Assembly (NCBI RefSeq): GCF_009601505.1
Contig: NZ_WITC01000070.1
Coordinates: 69,020-133,019 of the forward strand
Origin: Sinorhizobium terangae
Lineage (GTDB): Bacteria > Pseudomonadota > Alphaproteobacteria > Rhizobiales > Rhizobiaceae
Reading direction: 5' to 3'
Length of the DNA: 64,000 bases
The notes below the pieces were generated by a model that did no database searches, was not told the DNA's origin, and saw only the letters and a program-made list of their open reading frames with translations. Positions 29,664 to 39,795 of the stretch are shown here, piece by piece. Within the stretch, counting starts at the first letter, position 1. Each line of letters begins with the position of its first letter. The position numbers were made by a program, and so were the translations under genes.

Positions 29664-30694
29664 CGCCGCGCAGATTGAACGGTTATCGCCAGGAGGTTTT
29701 GCAGCACGAGACTATCTTCCAGGCTCGGCCGTGTGCGGCTTTGGTAGATCGTCGCCTGCAGCCGGCTCATTTCCCGTCGGATTGCCGGTCCGGTCCAGTG
29801 CCGGAGTGCTGCTTCGACAATCGGTTTGCGCCGAAAATGCAGGCCTCGCCCGAGGCTCGCGATCACCTGGCTCGATGATTGGCGACTGGCGTCCATTTCA
29901 GCGCGCATGGCGTCCAATTGCTGAAACTGTCGCAAGCAAGCCTGCAGCACGAGAAACGGCGGCGTCTTCGATGTCGTGATCTTCCTCATGGCATGGAGCA
30001 GCGCGTCCACGTCGCCCTTCAGCACCGCATCGACCGCATCGTCGACGGAAATCGCGCTGGCATCGCCGACGATATCGAGCACATCGCCCTCGTCGACCAT
30101 CTCCTTGCCGCGGCAGTAGAGCGCCAGTTTTCTAACCTCATTGCGCGAGGCAAGGCGATCGCCGCCAAGCGATTCGAGCAGGCGCTCGCGCGCGGCCGGG
30201 CTCAGTCGAAGCCCCGCTTCGGCGAGTTCCTGATCGATCAGCGCGTGCAGGCTGCGGGTATCGTCGCTGTAGCAGGCGATGGAGGCGATGGAACGGGCCG
30301 ATTCGCCTGCCTTTCGAAGGGCAGCTCCCTTCTTGAGGTCGCCAGCCTCTATGATGAGATAGCTGCCCGTCGGCGGCTCGCCGGCGAGGATCTGCAGCGC
30401 TTCGGAAAGTGCCTTCTCGGTGGAGGCGCCGCGGATCCAGACGAGCTTCTCGCCGCCAAAAAGGCCAATGGCATTGACCTCGTCAAGCAATCGTCCGGGA
30501 TCCTGCTGAATGTCGCTGGCGTCGAGCTTGACGACGGCAAATGGGTCATCGAGCGGGATGCCGAATTTTGAAGCAAGCAGTGCGGCGCGTTCGGAAACGA
30601 GACCGCGATCGGGGCCGTAGAGCAGGAAAAGCCGGTAACTTCCAGCCGCCTTCTGCAGGAAGCCGTCGAACTCATGCGACTTGATCTCGCTCAT
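29660..30694 (-). CDS. holA: DNA polymerase III delta subunit
   Basis: The 344-residue protein has HolA features: FLLYGPDRGLVSERAALLA at the N-terminus, a middle segment GSYLIIEAGDLKKGAALRKAGE, and SLGGDRLASRNEVRKLALYC, typical of the helical lid region. A C-terminal domain contains AVDAVLKGDVDALLHAM. Delta opens the beta clamp in the clamp-loader complex. It lies 12 bases downstream of lptE in the leuS-lptE-holA operon. Its stop is at the edge of an intergenic palindrome. Confidence 0.93.
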   Translation of the reverse strand: MSEIKSHEFDGFLQKAAGSYRLFLLYGPDRGLVSERAALLASKFGIPLDDPFAVVKLDASDIQQDPGRLLDEVNAIGLFGGEKLVWIRGASTEKALSEALQILAGEPPTGSYLIIEAGDLKKGAALRKAGESARSIASIACYSDDTRSLHALIDQELAEAGLRLSPAARERLLESLGGDRLASRNEVRKLALYCRGKEMVDEGDVLDIVGDASAISVDDAVDAVLKGDVDALLHAMRKITTSKTPPFLVLQACLRQFQQLDAMRAEMDASRQSSSQVIASLGRGLHFRRKPIVEAALRHWTGPAIRREMSRLQATIYQSRTRPSLEDSLVLQNLLAITVQSARR

Positions 30695-30706
30695 CCGAAC
30701 CCCGGA

Positions 30707-31252
30707 TCAGCGGCCGAGGGCCGCTGCGATGTCGGCGCCGATGATCTCCGCCAGTTCCTTTGCCGCGCGGTTCTCACCGTCGCGAATGGCGCGAACCTTG
30801 GCGAATTCCTGTTGGGGGAAGTCGACCAGTGCGACGGCCGATCTGTTGCCCGCCCTCACCGTTTCGCCGGTGGCGGTCCTGGTCAGGTTGTAGTCCGCCT
30901 TCACGACGATGCGGCCGGCTCCCGCGTCGTCGTCATCATCGTCATTGTCCGTCGTGTCGAACAACACACCCACCGTCCGGTGCGACACGTTGAGTGCGAG
31001 ATGGTACTGCGGGTTGACCGGCTCGCCCGCCCCGCGCGCGGTGAGGAAGACGAGGGCGTTGCGCACCTCCTGCTCGACACGATTATCGGCCTCCGAAATC
31101 TCGATCGAGGCGAGTGCCACCGATGTCGAGCCGGTGGGGCCGTCGGAGTAAAGCGGCCTCACCTGGCAACCCGCCAAAGCGGTCAGCAGCAGGCTGCCCG
31201 CCACTATCGGAAACGACCGGAGGCGAAAGGCAGCTTTATCAGACAACGACAT
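30707..31252 (-). CDS. lptE: LPS-assembly lipoprotein LptE
   Basis: The 181-residue protein starts at [14 protein letters not shown] (31252) with a lipoprotein signal: hydrophobic [13 protein letters not shown] with lipobox cysteine 29. The mature part holds [10 protein letters not shown] at the N-terminus and a [11 protein letters not shown] loop. LptE plugs LptD and helps place LPS in the outer membrane. The ATG overlaps the leuS stop by 14 bases, and holA follows, the standard leuS-lptE-holA order of many Gram-negatives. The D-rich loop is unusual. Confidence 0.9.
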   Translation of the reverse strand: MSLSDKAAFRLRSFPIVAGSLLLTALAGCQVRPLYSDGPTGSTSVALASIEISEADNRVEQEVRNALVFLTARGAGEPVNPQYHLALNVSHRTVGVLFDTTDNDDDDDDAGAGRIVVKADYNLTRTATGETVRAGNRSAVALVDFPQQEFAKVRAIRDGENRAAKELAEIIGADIAAALGR

Positions 31253-33869
31253 TGACGATCCTCTGCGGCACGACGATGATCTTTTTCGGGTTGCTGCCGC
31301 CGAGCGCCGCCTTGACGGCGTCGAGAGCGAGCACGGCGCTTTCGATCGCACTCTGATCTGCGTCGCGCGCAATTGTCAAATCGGCGCGCTTCTTGCCGTT
31401 GATCTGGACCGGCAGGGTGATCTCGTTTTCGACGACAAGGACCGGATCGAAGCTCGGCCAGCCGCGCTCGGCGATCAGGCCATCGCCGCCGATTTCCCGC
31501 CAGCATTCTTCCGCGAGGTGCGGCATCATCGGTGCAATCAGATTGATCAGGATCGCAACGGCGTCCTTGACCGCCGCGGTGACGACCGGATCGCTCTTGC
31601 CGTCGGCCACCTGGGTCAGCGGAGCGGCCAGAACGTTGACGAGTTCGTAGATCCGCGCGACCGCCTTGTTGAAGGCGAGCTTGTCGTAGTCGGCTTCGAC
31701 GGCGCGCAGCGTCCGGTGCGCGGCCTGGGAGATGGCCAGGCCATCGCCTTCCTTCGCCGGCGAAGCGTTGCTCGCGCGCAGGGCTTCCGCTGCCTCGGCG
31801 ATGAGCCTCCAGACGCGCTGGACGAAACGATGAGCACCCTCGACGCCCGCTTCGGACCAGATCACGTCGCGGTCCGGCGGCGAATCGGAGAGAACGAAGA
31901 AGCGGGCGGTGTCGGCGCCGTAGGAGCCGATGATGTCGTCCGGATCGACGACATTTTTCTTCGACTTCGACATCTTCTCGATCGAGCCGATGGCGATCTC
32001 CTCGCCGGTCTCGATCAGAAGTGCGCGCCGCTCACCGTCGATTTCCTCGACGCGAACCTCGGCCGGCGTGATCCATTCGCGCTGCGCACCCTCGCCGCGG
32101 CTGTAGGTTTCGTGCACCACCATGCCCTGGGTGAACAGGCCCTTGAATGGCTCGTCCAGCGCCACATGGCCGGTCGCCTTCATTGCGCGGGTGAAGAAGC
32201 GGGAATAGAGCAGGTGCAGGATCGCGTGCTCGATGCCGCCGATATATTGGTCGACTGGAAGCCAGTGGTTGGCGACCTTCGGGTCGGTCGGATTGTCCTC
32301 CCAGGGCGCGGTAAAGCGCGCGAAGTACCAGGAGGAATCGACGAACGTGTCCATCGTGTCGGTTTCGCGCCGGGCGTCCTTGCCGCACTGCGGACACGCT
32401 ACATGCCGCCAGGTCGGATGCCGGTCGAGCGGATTGCCGGGCTTGTCGAAGGTCACGTCCGGCGGCAGCGTCACGGGCAGGTCCGCCTTTGGCACCGGCA
32501 CCACGCCGCAGTCGCCGCAATGGATAACCGGGATCGGGCAGCCCCAATAACGCTGGCGCGAGATGCCCCAGTCGCGGAGGCGGAAGTTGACCTTCCGCTC
32601 CGCGCGCGGCGTGGCGCCCAGCATTTCCTTCTCGAGCCGCGAGGCGACCGTCTCGAAGGCTTCCTCGGTCGAAAGACCGTCGAGGAAGCGCGAATTGATC
32701 ATCACCCCGTCGCCGACATAGGCTTCGTTCTCGATCGTGAAGCTTGCCGCGTCGGCTTCCTTCGGCATCACTACGGGGACGACCGGCAGGCCGTATTTGC
32801 GGGCGAAGTCCAGGTCGCGCTGGTCGCCGGAAGGGCAGCCGAAGATGGCGCCGGTGCCATAATCCATCAGCACGAAATTGGCGACGTAGACCGGCAGCTC
32901 CCAGGTCGAATCGAGCGGGTGTTTGGCGCGAATGCCGGTGTCGATGCCCTTCTTCTCGGCCGTTTCGAGCGCTGCGAGCGAGGTGCCGGCGCGCCGGCAT
33001 TCCTCGCAGAAGGCTTCGATTTCAGCATTCTTGGCCGCGGCTTCCTTGGCGAGCGGATGGTCCGCCGAAATCGCCAGGAACGAGGCGCCGAAGAGCGTGT
33101 CGGGGCGTGTCGTATAGACGGTCAGTTCCGTCGTGCCGTCCGGAACGGTCGAAGCATCGAGCTCCCATCGCACCAGCAGGCCCTCGGAGCGGCCGATCCA
33201 GTTCTTCTGCATCAGCCGGACCTTTTCCGGCCACTGGTCGAGCCTGTCGAGCGCGTCGAGCAGGTCCTGGCTGAAATCGGTGATCCGGAAGAACCACTGG
33301 GTCAGCTCGCGCTGCTCCACCAAAGCGCCGGAACGCCAGCCGCGGCCGTCGATCACCTGCTCGTTGGCGAGCACGGTGTTGTCGACCGGGTCCCAATTGA
33401 CCTTCGATTGCTTGCGGTAGACGAGACCCTTCTCGAGGAAATCGAGGAAGAGATGCTGTTGACGCTGGTAATAGGCCGGGTCGCAGGTGGCGAACTCCCG
33501 GTTCCAGTCGAGCGACAGGCCCATCACCTTCAGTTGCGCCTTCATCGAGGCGATGTTCTGATAGGTCCAGCTCGCCGGATGCACGCCGCGTTCCATGGCG
33601 GCGTTTTCCGCCGGCATGCCGAACGCATCCCAGCCCATCGGATGCAGCACGTTGAAGCCGCGGGCGCGCTTGTAGCGGGCAACGACGTCGCCCATGGTGT
33701 AGTTGCGCACGTGCCCCATGTGGATGCGGCCCGAGGGATAGGGGAACATCTCGAGCACGTAGTATTTTTCGCGCGGATCGTCGTTGCTGGTCTCGAAGAC
33801 CTTGCCCGCTTCCCATTCCTGCTGCCAGCGCGGTTCGGCATCGCGCGGATTATATCGTTCGGTGGCCAT
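31239..33869 (-). CDS. leuS: Leucyl-tRNA synthetase
   Basis: The 876-residue protein is full-length class I LeuRS. It has the HIGH region [18 protein letters not shown] at about residue 45, the editing domain with [12 protein letters not shown], a zinc-like CGDCG and CPQCG pair, and [15 protein letters not shown]. It charges tRNA-Leu and edits mischarged norvaline or isoleucine. It begins the leuS-lptE-holA operon and points toward the origin. Confidence 0.97.
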   Translation of the reverse strand: MATERYNPRDAEPRWQQEWEAGKVFETSNDDPREKYYVLEMFPYPSGRIHMGHVRNYTMGDVVARYKRARGFNVLHPMGWDAFGMPAENAAMERGVHPASWTYQNIASMKAQLKVMGLSLDWNREFATCDPAYYQRQQHLFLDFLEKGLVYRKQSKVNWDPVDNTVLANEQVIDGRGWRSGALVEQRELTQWFFRITDFSQDLLDALDRLDQWPEKVRLMQKNWIGRSEGLLVRWELDASTVPDGTTELTVYTTRPDTLFGASFLAISADHPLAKEAAAKNAEIEAFCEECRRAGTSLAALETAEKKGIDTGIRAKHPLDSTWELPVYVANFVLMDYGTGAIFGCPSGDQRDLDFARKYGLPVVPVVMPKEADAASFTIENEAYVGDGVMINSRFLDGLSTEEAFETVASRLEKEMLGATPRAERKVNFRLRDWGISRQRYWGCPIPVIHCGDCGVVPVPKADLPVTLPPDVTFDKPGNPLDRHPTWRHVACPQCGKDARRETDTMDTFVDSSWYFARFTAPWEDNPTDPKVANHWLPVDQYIGGIEHAILHLLYSRFFTRAMKATGHVALDEPFKGLFTQGMVVHETYSRGEGAQREWITPAEVRVEEIDGERRALLIETGEEIAIGSIEKMSKSKKNVVDPDDIIGSYGADTARFFVLSDSPPDRDVIWSEAGVEGAHRFVQRVWRLIAEAAEALRASNASPAKEGDGLAISQAAHRTLRAVEADYDKLAFNKAVARIYELVNVLAAPLTQVADGKSDPVVTAAVKDAVAILINLIAPMMPHLAEECWREIGGDGLIAERGWPSFDPVLVVENEITLPVQINGKKRADLTIARDADQSAIESAVLALDAVKAALGGSNPKKIIVVPQRIVNVVV

Positions 33870-34075
33870 GTCTTTTTCGATGTTCCGGAAATTCTGGGGG
33901 GCGCCCAGGCACCCTCATGATAGCTGGCGTGACCTTCATCACGAAACCGCCTGAGCGTCAAGTTTTGAAGGGGTTGGCAGAGCACTTTGGCCATGTTTAG
34001 GCCTTGGCAAGCATCGCAAGTTTCACTAAGCCGCAGAGCAGGTTTATCGTGATCTTCGGACGTGGGAGCACAAGG

Positions 34076-34735
34076 ATGGAAGTGCAGGAGCGGTTGAACG
34101 ATGTCGTGAGCCGGATTCGCGCCAGCGAACAAGCGGCAAAACGCGCCGAAAATGCCGTCACCCTTGTTGCCGTTTCGAAAACCTTCGATGCTGACGCGAT
34201 CCGTCCGGCCATTGCTGCCGGCCAGCGTGTGTTCGGCGAAAATCGCGTCCAGGAGGCAGAGCTCAAATGGCCAGCGCTCCGTCTTGAGACGCCGGATGTC
34301 GAACTGCATCTGATCGGGCCGCTGCAGTCGAACAAGGCGGCCGACGCCGTCGCCCTCTTCGATGTCATCGAGACGATCGATCGCGAGAAGATTGCCCGGG
34401 CGGTCTCCGCCGAGATGAAGCGGCAGGGCCGCATCCTTCGCCTCTATGTCCAGGTCAACACCGGTCTGGAACCGCAGAAGGCCGGCGTCGCGCCGGAAGA
34501 TACTGCCGCTTTCGTCGAACTCTGCCGCGGCGAGCTGGCAATGAGGATCGAGGGCCTGATGTGCATTCCTCCGGTCGACGAGAACCCCGGCCCGCATTTC
34601 GCGCTGCTTCAAAAGCTTGCCGGCGAATGCGGTCTCGACAAGCTCTCGATGGGCATGTCCGGCGATTTCGAAACGGCAATCGCCTTCGGCGCCACCAGCG
34701 TCCGGGTAGGCTCGGCGATCTTCGGGGCGCGCTGA
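34076..34735 (+). CDS. YggS-family pyridoxal phosphate homeostasis protein
   Basis: The 219-residue protein starts at MEVQERLNDV (34076). Its PLP lysine lies in TLVAVSKTFDADAI, with FGENRVQEAELKWPAL, LHLIGPLQSNK and SMGMSGDFETAIAFGATSVRVG binding the phosphate. Members are single-domain TIM barrels without known catalysis that balance PLP levels. The frame extends upstream to 34004 without similarity. pdxY, a PLP-salvage kinase, is in the same window at 56295. Confidence 0.93.
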   Translation: MEVQERLNDVVSRIRASEQAAKRAENAVTLVAVSKTFDADAIRPAIAAGQRVFGENRVQEAELKWPALRLETPDVELHLIGPLQSNKAADAVALFDVIETIDREKIARAVSAEMKRQGRILRLYVQVNTGLEPQKAGVAPEDTAAFVELCRGELAMRIEGLMCIPPVDENPGPHFALLQKLAGECGLDKLSMGMSGDFETAIAFGATSVRVGSAIFGAR

Positions 34736-34926
34736 GGCTGCCTGCCGGCGGCCCATCCTATCTGCCTGGGATACACTCTACGTAGGTAGATCCTTCATCC
34801 AATCGGCATACTTGCGCTTACAGCCGGGCCTGCGACTATCTTGCATGACACGAACGGATCTGGCGGCGACCGGAGGCCGCGGGAGGTCAACGTACGCTCG
34901 CGGCGCCCCTATGCGGAGTAGACCGG

Positions 34927-35949
34927 TTGAAAGGCAGCTTTTCTTGCAAGATTCCGAATTTACAGCGCGCCGGGCAGACCGTCTCCGCGGCCGCTGTTCT
35001 GTTCCTAGCAGGCGGTTCCATTTCTACCAGTAGCCAGACGGCGGACACACTTCCGGCGCCCGACCGCACGAATTGCGCTGCGGCGCCATCGCTCTGTGGC
35101 TTGCCCGATGCGACAAATACGGGCCCTTCGCCAGGTACTATGCTCAGACGTGTTCCGGAGGATCTCACTTCCGGTGCAGGTTGGGTCTGGGAGCCTGATT
35201 TCGGAAGGCTGCGTGCTGTCGACGCTGGCGCCACGATCGCCGCGGTGGAAGTTCACGGACCCGTTGTCATCGATGCCCCGGACGTCACGCTGCGCGACAG
35301 CAAGGTTCTCGCCTGCAAGGCGGATGCGATTGTCGCGATCCGGGCCGGACGCCCTGAGGACGGATACCGCGCCGATCGAGCGCGCGTGGAAAACAATCTT
35401 CTCGGATGCAGCGGTCTTCCTGAGGAACGAGCCGACCGGGGTATCAGCGACGTCTATGGCAGTGCCAAGGGGCTCGTCATTCGACGAAACAACATCTGGA
35501 ACGTGTCGAATGGCATCACCGTCGAGAACGACGCATTGGTGCAGGGCAATTTCATTCACGATCTTGGCCATCGTCCCGGCGACCACCACTCCGGGCTCTC
35601 GACGCATGGAGGTGCATCGAACGTGGTGTTCGATATGAATACCGTACTTCTTTCGCAGGAGGCCGTATCGGCACCGATCGTCGTCTATTCCGATTTCGCG
35701 TCCGCCAGGAACGTTTCGGTCTCGCGCAATCTGCTCTCCGGCGGGTCCTATTGTTTCTATGGCGGAGATACTGGCGCATTCGCACCCGCCGAAGGGCACA
35801 TTCGTTTTGTCAGCAATCGTCTGTCCCTTGTGTACGGAAGGGAGGGGCATTGCGGCATTTATGGCGAAATGACCGCCTTCTCGCCGGATCACCCGGGTGA
35901 ATTCGGGAATAACGTCTGGGACCACGATCTGCGTTCCCCTTTTCCTTGA
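34927..35949 (+). CDS. Exported right-handed beta-helix protein, unknown function
   Basis: The 340-residue protein starts with a TTG preceded by GCGGAG. The N-terminus has a Sec-type signal (VSAAAVLFLAGGSIS, residues 19-33). From residue 110 onward it has short repeating beta segments with aligned asparagines (VTLRDSKVL, VENNLLGC, VIRRNNIWN, VQGNFIHDL, FDMNTVLL, VSRNLLSGG, VSNRLSLV). These match a right-handed parallel beta-helix such as carbohydrate lyases or tail-spike-like proteins. HHSGLSTHGG may be an active or metal-binding loop. No known enzyme motif is evident. The next gene starts 18 bases downstream on the same strand. Polysaccharide binding or cutting is a guess. Confidence 0.65.
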   Translation: MKGSFSCKIPNLQRAGQTVSAAAVLFLAGGSISTSSQTADTLPAPDRTNCAAAPSLCGLPDATNTGPSPGTMLRRVPEDLTSGAGWVWEPDFGRLRAVDAGATIAAVEVHGPVVIDAPDVTLRDSKVLACKADAIVAIRAGRPEDGYRADRARVENNLLGCSGLPEERADRGISDVYGSAKGLVIRRNNIWNVSNGITVENDALVQGNFIHDLGHRPGDHHSGLSTHGGASNVVFDMNTVLLSQEAVSAPIVVYSDFASARNVSVSRNLLSGGSYCFYGGDTGAFAPAEGHIRFVSNRLSLVYGREGHCGIYGEMTAFSPDHPGEFGNNVWDHDLRSPFP

Positions 35950-35967
35950 CCGAAAGGCCTGGCACGC

Positions 35968-37491
35968 ATGCCGATGAAGAAGCGACGGAAGGATGATGTG
36001 TGGTTGCCCTCAGACTTCAAAGGGCAGTTTCGAGTCACGCGCGACGATCGCCCCCCCTTGCCGATCGCGGTCCGGCACGAACTGACCAGTATTCGCGTCG
36101 ATGCGTTCGAGGAACTGGAGGTGGTCGCGGTCCTCGATCGGACGGATTGCTGCGTCGGTTTCCTTCTCGGGATGGCAATCGATCCCGAAACGCAACAGAT
36201 CGTCACGGGAACGCATAAGCTCGATGCCGAATTCGATCGGGCCCGCGATCTCGATCTACTGATCGAGGATCATATCTATCGCCTGGCGGGCAGCTTCTTA
36301 TTCGTTCTCGATGCCTGTGACGTCCGCCGTATCTATCTCGATGCCAATGGCAGCAAATCCCTTGTCTACGAGCCGCGGTCGGGCGTTGCTGCCGCCACCA
36401 CCCCTTTGCTTCTCACGGCAGCCGAATATGACGAGCGGTTTGACCTCGATCTTTATCGCGGACTTCTCCTCGATCAACATGGGTGGTTTCCCGCAGGAAT
36501 GACCGCCCATCGCGGCGTTCGTCGCCTAATGTGCAACCACTATCTCGATCTCGATACGATGGCGCCGATACGGCACTGGCCGCGTGGCGAGATCGAGGAA
36601 GTCGCGGATGTCGATGCGGCCATCGCCACGATTATCGACGAGACGCGGCGCATCATCCAGCCTCTGCAGGCGTCAGGGCGCGCAAGCATGGCGTTGACGT
36701 CTGGCAACGAAACGCGGCTGATGCTCGCTTGCTGCAGAGCATTTCACGGGGAAATTGATTTCGTCACCGTCGATGCTCCCGGCGCCAAGCTGGATGTCAC
36801 ACGCGCCAGCGAGCTGGCCAAACGGTTCAAGCTGAGACATCGGCTGCTGCCGTACAGGCAAGCTGACGATCGGGGGGCGCGTGCCTGGCAGATGCGCGTC
36901 GGCCACTGTGTCACAGGCTCGAACATGACGATGCATCCGAGCGTGGAATCCCTCAACGGGCGGATCTTCCTCGGCGGCCTGGGGGGCGAGATCGGCCGTG
37001 GGTTCCTGTGGCTGGATTCGCAAGAGGACACAGGTATCGACGAGACGGGAATCGTCTCGCGCCTGAAACTGCCGCAGCATCCGCGGCTGCTTGCAGAGGT
37101 TCGGGAGTGGCTCGAGCCCTTGCAGCATCACCGTAGCCTTTTCCTGCTCGACCTTGCCTATATGGAACTGCGCATGAGCTGCTGGGCCTTTTGCCAGTCC
37201 TACGCGATGCCCTCGCAGGCCGAGGTAAATCCGCTGATATGCCGGAAGATCTATGCGGCGATGCTATCGCTTCCGCCTTCGGTCCGGCGCAATAACGGCA
37301 TGATCTTTCGCGCCATTCAGCAGACCTGGCCGGAATTACTGGCGCTGCCGATCAATAGGTACGGCGATTGGCGCGACCGTGCGAGGATTGCCGGTGAGGC
37401 AATCTCCGATCCCCGCCGCGCGATACGAAAGATCAGGCAAGTCGGTGCCGTTCGACTGGGCGCACTGTTCAGCGGGCGCGGCTCGCGTTGA
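35968..37491 (+). CDS. Asparagine synthetase-like protein with degenerate active sites
   Basis: The 507-residue protein resembles asparagine synthetase B in plan only. Residues 100-140 (IYRLAGSFLFVLDACDVRRI then LDANGSKSLVYEP) look like the glutaminase lobe, but it starts MPMKKRRKDD with no Cys2 nucleophile. Residues 240-290 resemble the ATP-pyrophosphatase domain, with LTSGNETR where active enzymes have LSGGLDS, and FLGGLGGEIGRGF for the GDGxDExxxG loop. Ammonia release is therefore unlikely. ATP-dependent activation is uncertain. It lies directly after a secreted beta-helix gene. Related proteins occur in cell-surface polysaccharide clusters. I assign no function. Confidence 0.6.
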   Translation: MPMKKRRKDDVWLPSDFKGQFRVTRDDRPPLPIAVRHELTSIRVDAFEELEVVAVLDRTDCCVGFLLGMAIDPETQQIVTGTHKLDAEFDRARDLDLLIEDHIYRLAGSFLFVLDACDVRRIYLDANGSKSLVYEPRSGVAAATTPLLLTAAEYDERFDLDLYRGLLLDQHGWFPAGMTAHRGVRRLMCNHYLDLDTMAPIRHWPRGEIEEVADVDAAIATIIDETRRIIQPLQASGRASMALTSGNETRLMLACCRAFHGEIDFVTVDAPGAKLDVTRASELAKRFKLRHRLLPYRQADDRGARAWQMRVGHCVTGSNMTMHPSVESLNGRIFLGGLGGEIGRGFLWLDSQEDTGIDETGIVSRLKLPQHPRLLAEVREWLEPLQHHRSLFLLDLAYMELRMSCWAFCQSYAMPSQAEVNPLICRKIYAAMLSLPPSVRRNNGMIFRAIQQTWPELLALPINRYGDWRDRARIAGEAISDPRRAIRKIRQVGAVRLGALFSGRGSR

Positions 37492-37691
37492 CGAGCCTCC
37501 GCAGCCGTTCGACGGGACGATCTCATCAACGGGTGAAAAGATAGCGGAACGGGTGCGCCGGTTGGGACGCGCGGCGCTGTAGGAAACCGTCTTACCCTTT
37601 CGTCGGGGTTCTCGTTTGCCCTCGTTAGCCTATTTTCTCTGATCGAGGAGCCGGGCTTTGTCCGGGAAAGGTCAGTGGGAGGAGAACGGAT

Positions 37692-39599
37692 ATGGCGAGC
37701 CGCTATTCCGAAGTGTATGCCGCGTGGAAGGCCGATCCGCAAGGGTTTTGGGCCGATGCAGCCGTATCGATCGACTGGTTCCAGCCACCCGAGCGCATTT
37801 TCGAGCCTGAACTCGGAACCTATGGGCACTGGTTTCCCGATGGCGTGACGAACACCTGCTACAACTGTCTCGACCGACACGTGGAAGGCGGCCGGGCGGC
37901 GCAGCCCGCCTTCATCTATGACAGCCCCGTCACGGGCCGGACCGAAAAGATCTCCTATGCCGATTTGCTCGCCGACGTGAAGGCGATGGCGGCAGTCTAC
38001 CGCAATCTCGGGATCGGCAAGGGCGACCGGATCATCATCTATATGCCGATGATCCCTCAGGCGGCAGTGGCAATGCTCGCCGCCGCGCGCATCGGCGCGG
38101 TGCATTCGGTCGTCTTTGGCGGTTTTGCCGCAAACGAGCTGGCCGTGCGCATCGACGATTGCCAGGCGAAGCTGGTCGTCTCCGCGAGCTGCGGTCTCGA
38201 ACCTGGACGCACGGTCGCCTACAAGCCGCTTCTCGATGCGGCCATCGAGATCGCCGCCAACAAGCCGGCCTATTGCCTGATCTTTCAGCGCGAGATGCTG
38301 GCCGCCGACATGGTTCCGGGTCGGGACATCGACTTTGCCGAGGCGCTCGCAGCGGCGAAGGAGGCCGGCGAAGAGGTGCCCTGCACCCCGGTCGCGTCGA
38401 CCGATCCGCTTTACGTGCTCTATACCTCCGGCACCACCGGCCAGCCTAAGGGAGTCGTACGCGACAATGGCGGCCACATGGTCGCGTTGAAATGGTCGAT
38501 GGAGCATTTCTTCGGCGTGCGGCCCGGCGAGGTCTTCTGGGCTGCGTCCGACATCGGTTGGGTGGTCGGGCATTCTTACATCGTCTACGGACCGCTTCTC
38601 AACGGCAACACCTCCGTCCTCTTCGAAGGCAAGCCGGTCGGCACGCCAGATCCCGGCACCTATTGGCGTATCATCGCCGAGCACGGCGTCGCGGTCATGT
38701 TCACGGCGCCGACGGCCTTGCGCGCGATCCGCAAGGAGGATCCAGAAGCCGCTCATGTGTTCCGCTACGACCTCTCGCGTTTCCGGGCGCTTTATCTTGC
38801 GGGCGAGCGGGCGGATCCAGACACGATCCAATGGGCCGAGCGGGCGCTTGGCGTTCCGGTCATCGATCACTGGTGGCAGACGGAAACCGGCTGGCCGGTT
38901 GCCGGCAATCCGTTGGGCCTAGGGCTGCTGCCGGTGAAATACGGCTCCCCGGCCGTTCCCCTGCCCGGCTACGACGTTCAGGTGCTCGATGATGCCGGGC
39001 ACCCCGTGGGGCCGGGCACGCTGGGCAATGTCGTGGTCAAGCTACCGCTCCCACCCGGCTGCCTGCCGACGCTGTGGAACGCCGACGACCGCTTCCACGC
39101 GGCCTATCTCGACGAATATCCCGGCTTCTACAAGACGGCGGACGCCGGCTATGTCGATGACGAAGGCTACATTTTCATCATGGCGCGCACCGACGACATC
39201 ATCAACGTTGCCGGCCATCGGCTGTCGACCGGAGCGATGGAGGAGGTCTGCGCCAGCCACCCGGACGTGGCGGAATGCGCGGTGATCGGCATCGCCGATT
39301 CGCTCAAGGGTCAGGTTCCGGCCGGCTTCCTGGTGATCAATTCCAATGTTTCCCGTGAAACGTCGGAAATCGAAAGGGAAGTCGTCTCGCTCGTGCGCGA
39401 GCGGATCGGACCCGTTGCCGCGTTCAGGACGGCGATCTGCGTCAAGCGTTTGCCGAAGACGCGTTCCGGCAAGATCCTGCGGGCGACGATCCAGAAGATT
39501 GCCGACCGCCAGCCCTGGAAGATGCCGGCGACGATCGATGATCCGGCGATCCTCGACGAGATCACCGAAGCGCTGCACGCGAAAGGCATCGGCATATAA
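37692..39599 (+). CDS. prpE: Propionate-CoA ligase (acyl-CoA synthetase)
   Basis: The 635-residue protein has the ANL fold with LYTSGTTGQPKGVVRDNGGH (A3-like), HWWQTETGWPVAGNPLG, and the C-terminal acetylatable [17 protein letters not shown] with the catalytic lysine. GVTNTCYNCLDRHVEGG and EGKPVGTPDP are typical of PrpE. It activates propionate, and less well acetate, to the CoA thioester. It starts at ATG 37692, after GTGGGAGGAG. A degenerate parS-like site lies in codons for NVSRETSE near residue 555. The flanking genes are trcR and acsA, so it is not within a methylcitrate operon here. Confidence 0.9.
   Translation: MASRYSEVYAAWKADPQGFWADAAVSIDWFQPPERIFEPELGTYGHWFPDGVTNTCYNCLDRHVEGGRAAQPAFIYDSPVTGRTEKISYADLLADVKAMAAVYRNLGIGKGDRIIIYMPMIPQAAVAMLAAARIGAVHSVVFGGFAANELAVRIDDCQAKLVVSASCGLEPGRTVAYKPLLDAAIEIAANKPAYCLIFQREMLAADMVPGRDIDFAEALAAAKEAGEEVPCTPVASTDPLYVLYTSGTTGQPKGVVRDNGGHMVALKWSMEHFFGVRPGEVFWAASDIGWVVGHSYIVYGPLLNGNTSVLFEGKPVGTPDPGTYWRIIAEHGVAVMFTAPTALRAIRKEDPEAAHVFRYDLSRFRALYLAGERADPDTIQWAERALGVPVIDHWWQTETGWPVAGNPLGLGLLPVKYGSPAVPLPGYDVQVLDDAGHPVGPGTLGNVVVKLPLPPGCLPTLWNADDRFHAAYLDEYPGFYKTADAGYVDDEGYIFIMARTDDIINVAGHRLSTGAMEEVCASHPDVAECAVIGIADSLKGQVPAGFLVINSNVSRETSEIEREVVSLVRERIGPVAAFRTAICVKRLPKTRSGKILRATIQKIADRQPWKMPATIDDPAILDEITEALHAKGIGI
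39347..39362. other. parS-like site 6 (TGTTTCCCGTGAAACG) inside prpE
   Basis: Fourteen of 16 match the consensus, including a central mismatch. It encodes part of NVSRET, so it may be weak or chance. Confidence 0.45.
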
Positions 39600-39640
39600 A
39601 GTTTTGGATTCAAAGCTTTATCGCAGGGGTTGCGCATTTG

Positions 39641-39695
39641 CCCCTCATCTGGCTGCCGCCACCTTCTCCCCGCAAGCGGGGCGAAGGGAAATGAC
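39641..39695. repeat. GC-rich interspersed palindromic repeat (copy 4)
   Basis: CCCCTCATCTGGCTGCCGCCACCTTCTCCCCGC-AAGCGGGGCGAAGGG, a single module downstream of prpE. Confidence 0.72.
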
Positions 39696-39742
39696 GCGGG
39701 GCAGATCGCGCGGCCGCACCTTCAATTAATGCGACTGCCAAC

Positions 39743-39770
39743 AAAAAACCCGGACAGCAGGTCCGGGTTT
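39743..39770 (-). terminator. Intrinsic terminator downstream of trcR
   Basis: Stem ACCCGGAC/GTCCGGGT (39748-39755 and 39761-39768), followed on the minus strand by TTTTTTG. Confidence 0.82.
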
Positions 39771-39795
39771 CTGCATCGTATCGCCGAAGTGGCGA

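Noticed and set aside
31518..33920. 800-codon open frame antisense to leuS
   Set aside because: It mirrors leuS in a GC-rich gene, and has no protein-family signature. leuS has all synthetase motifs.
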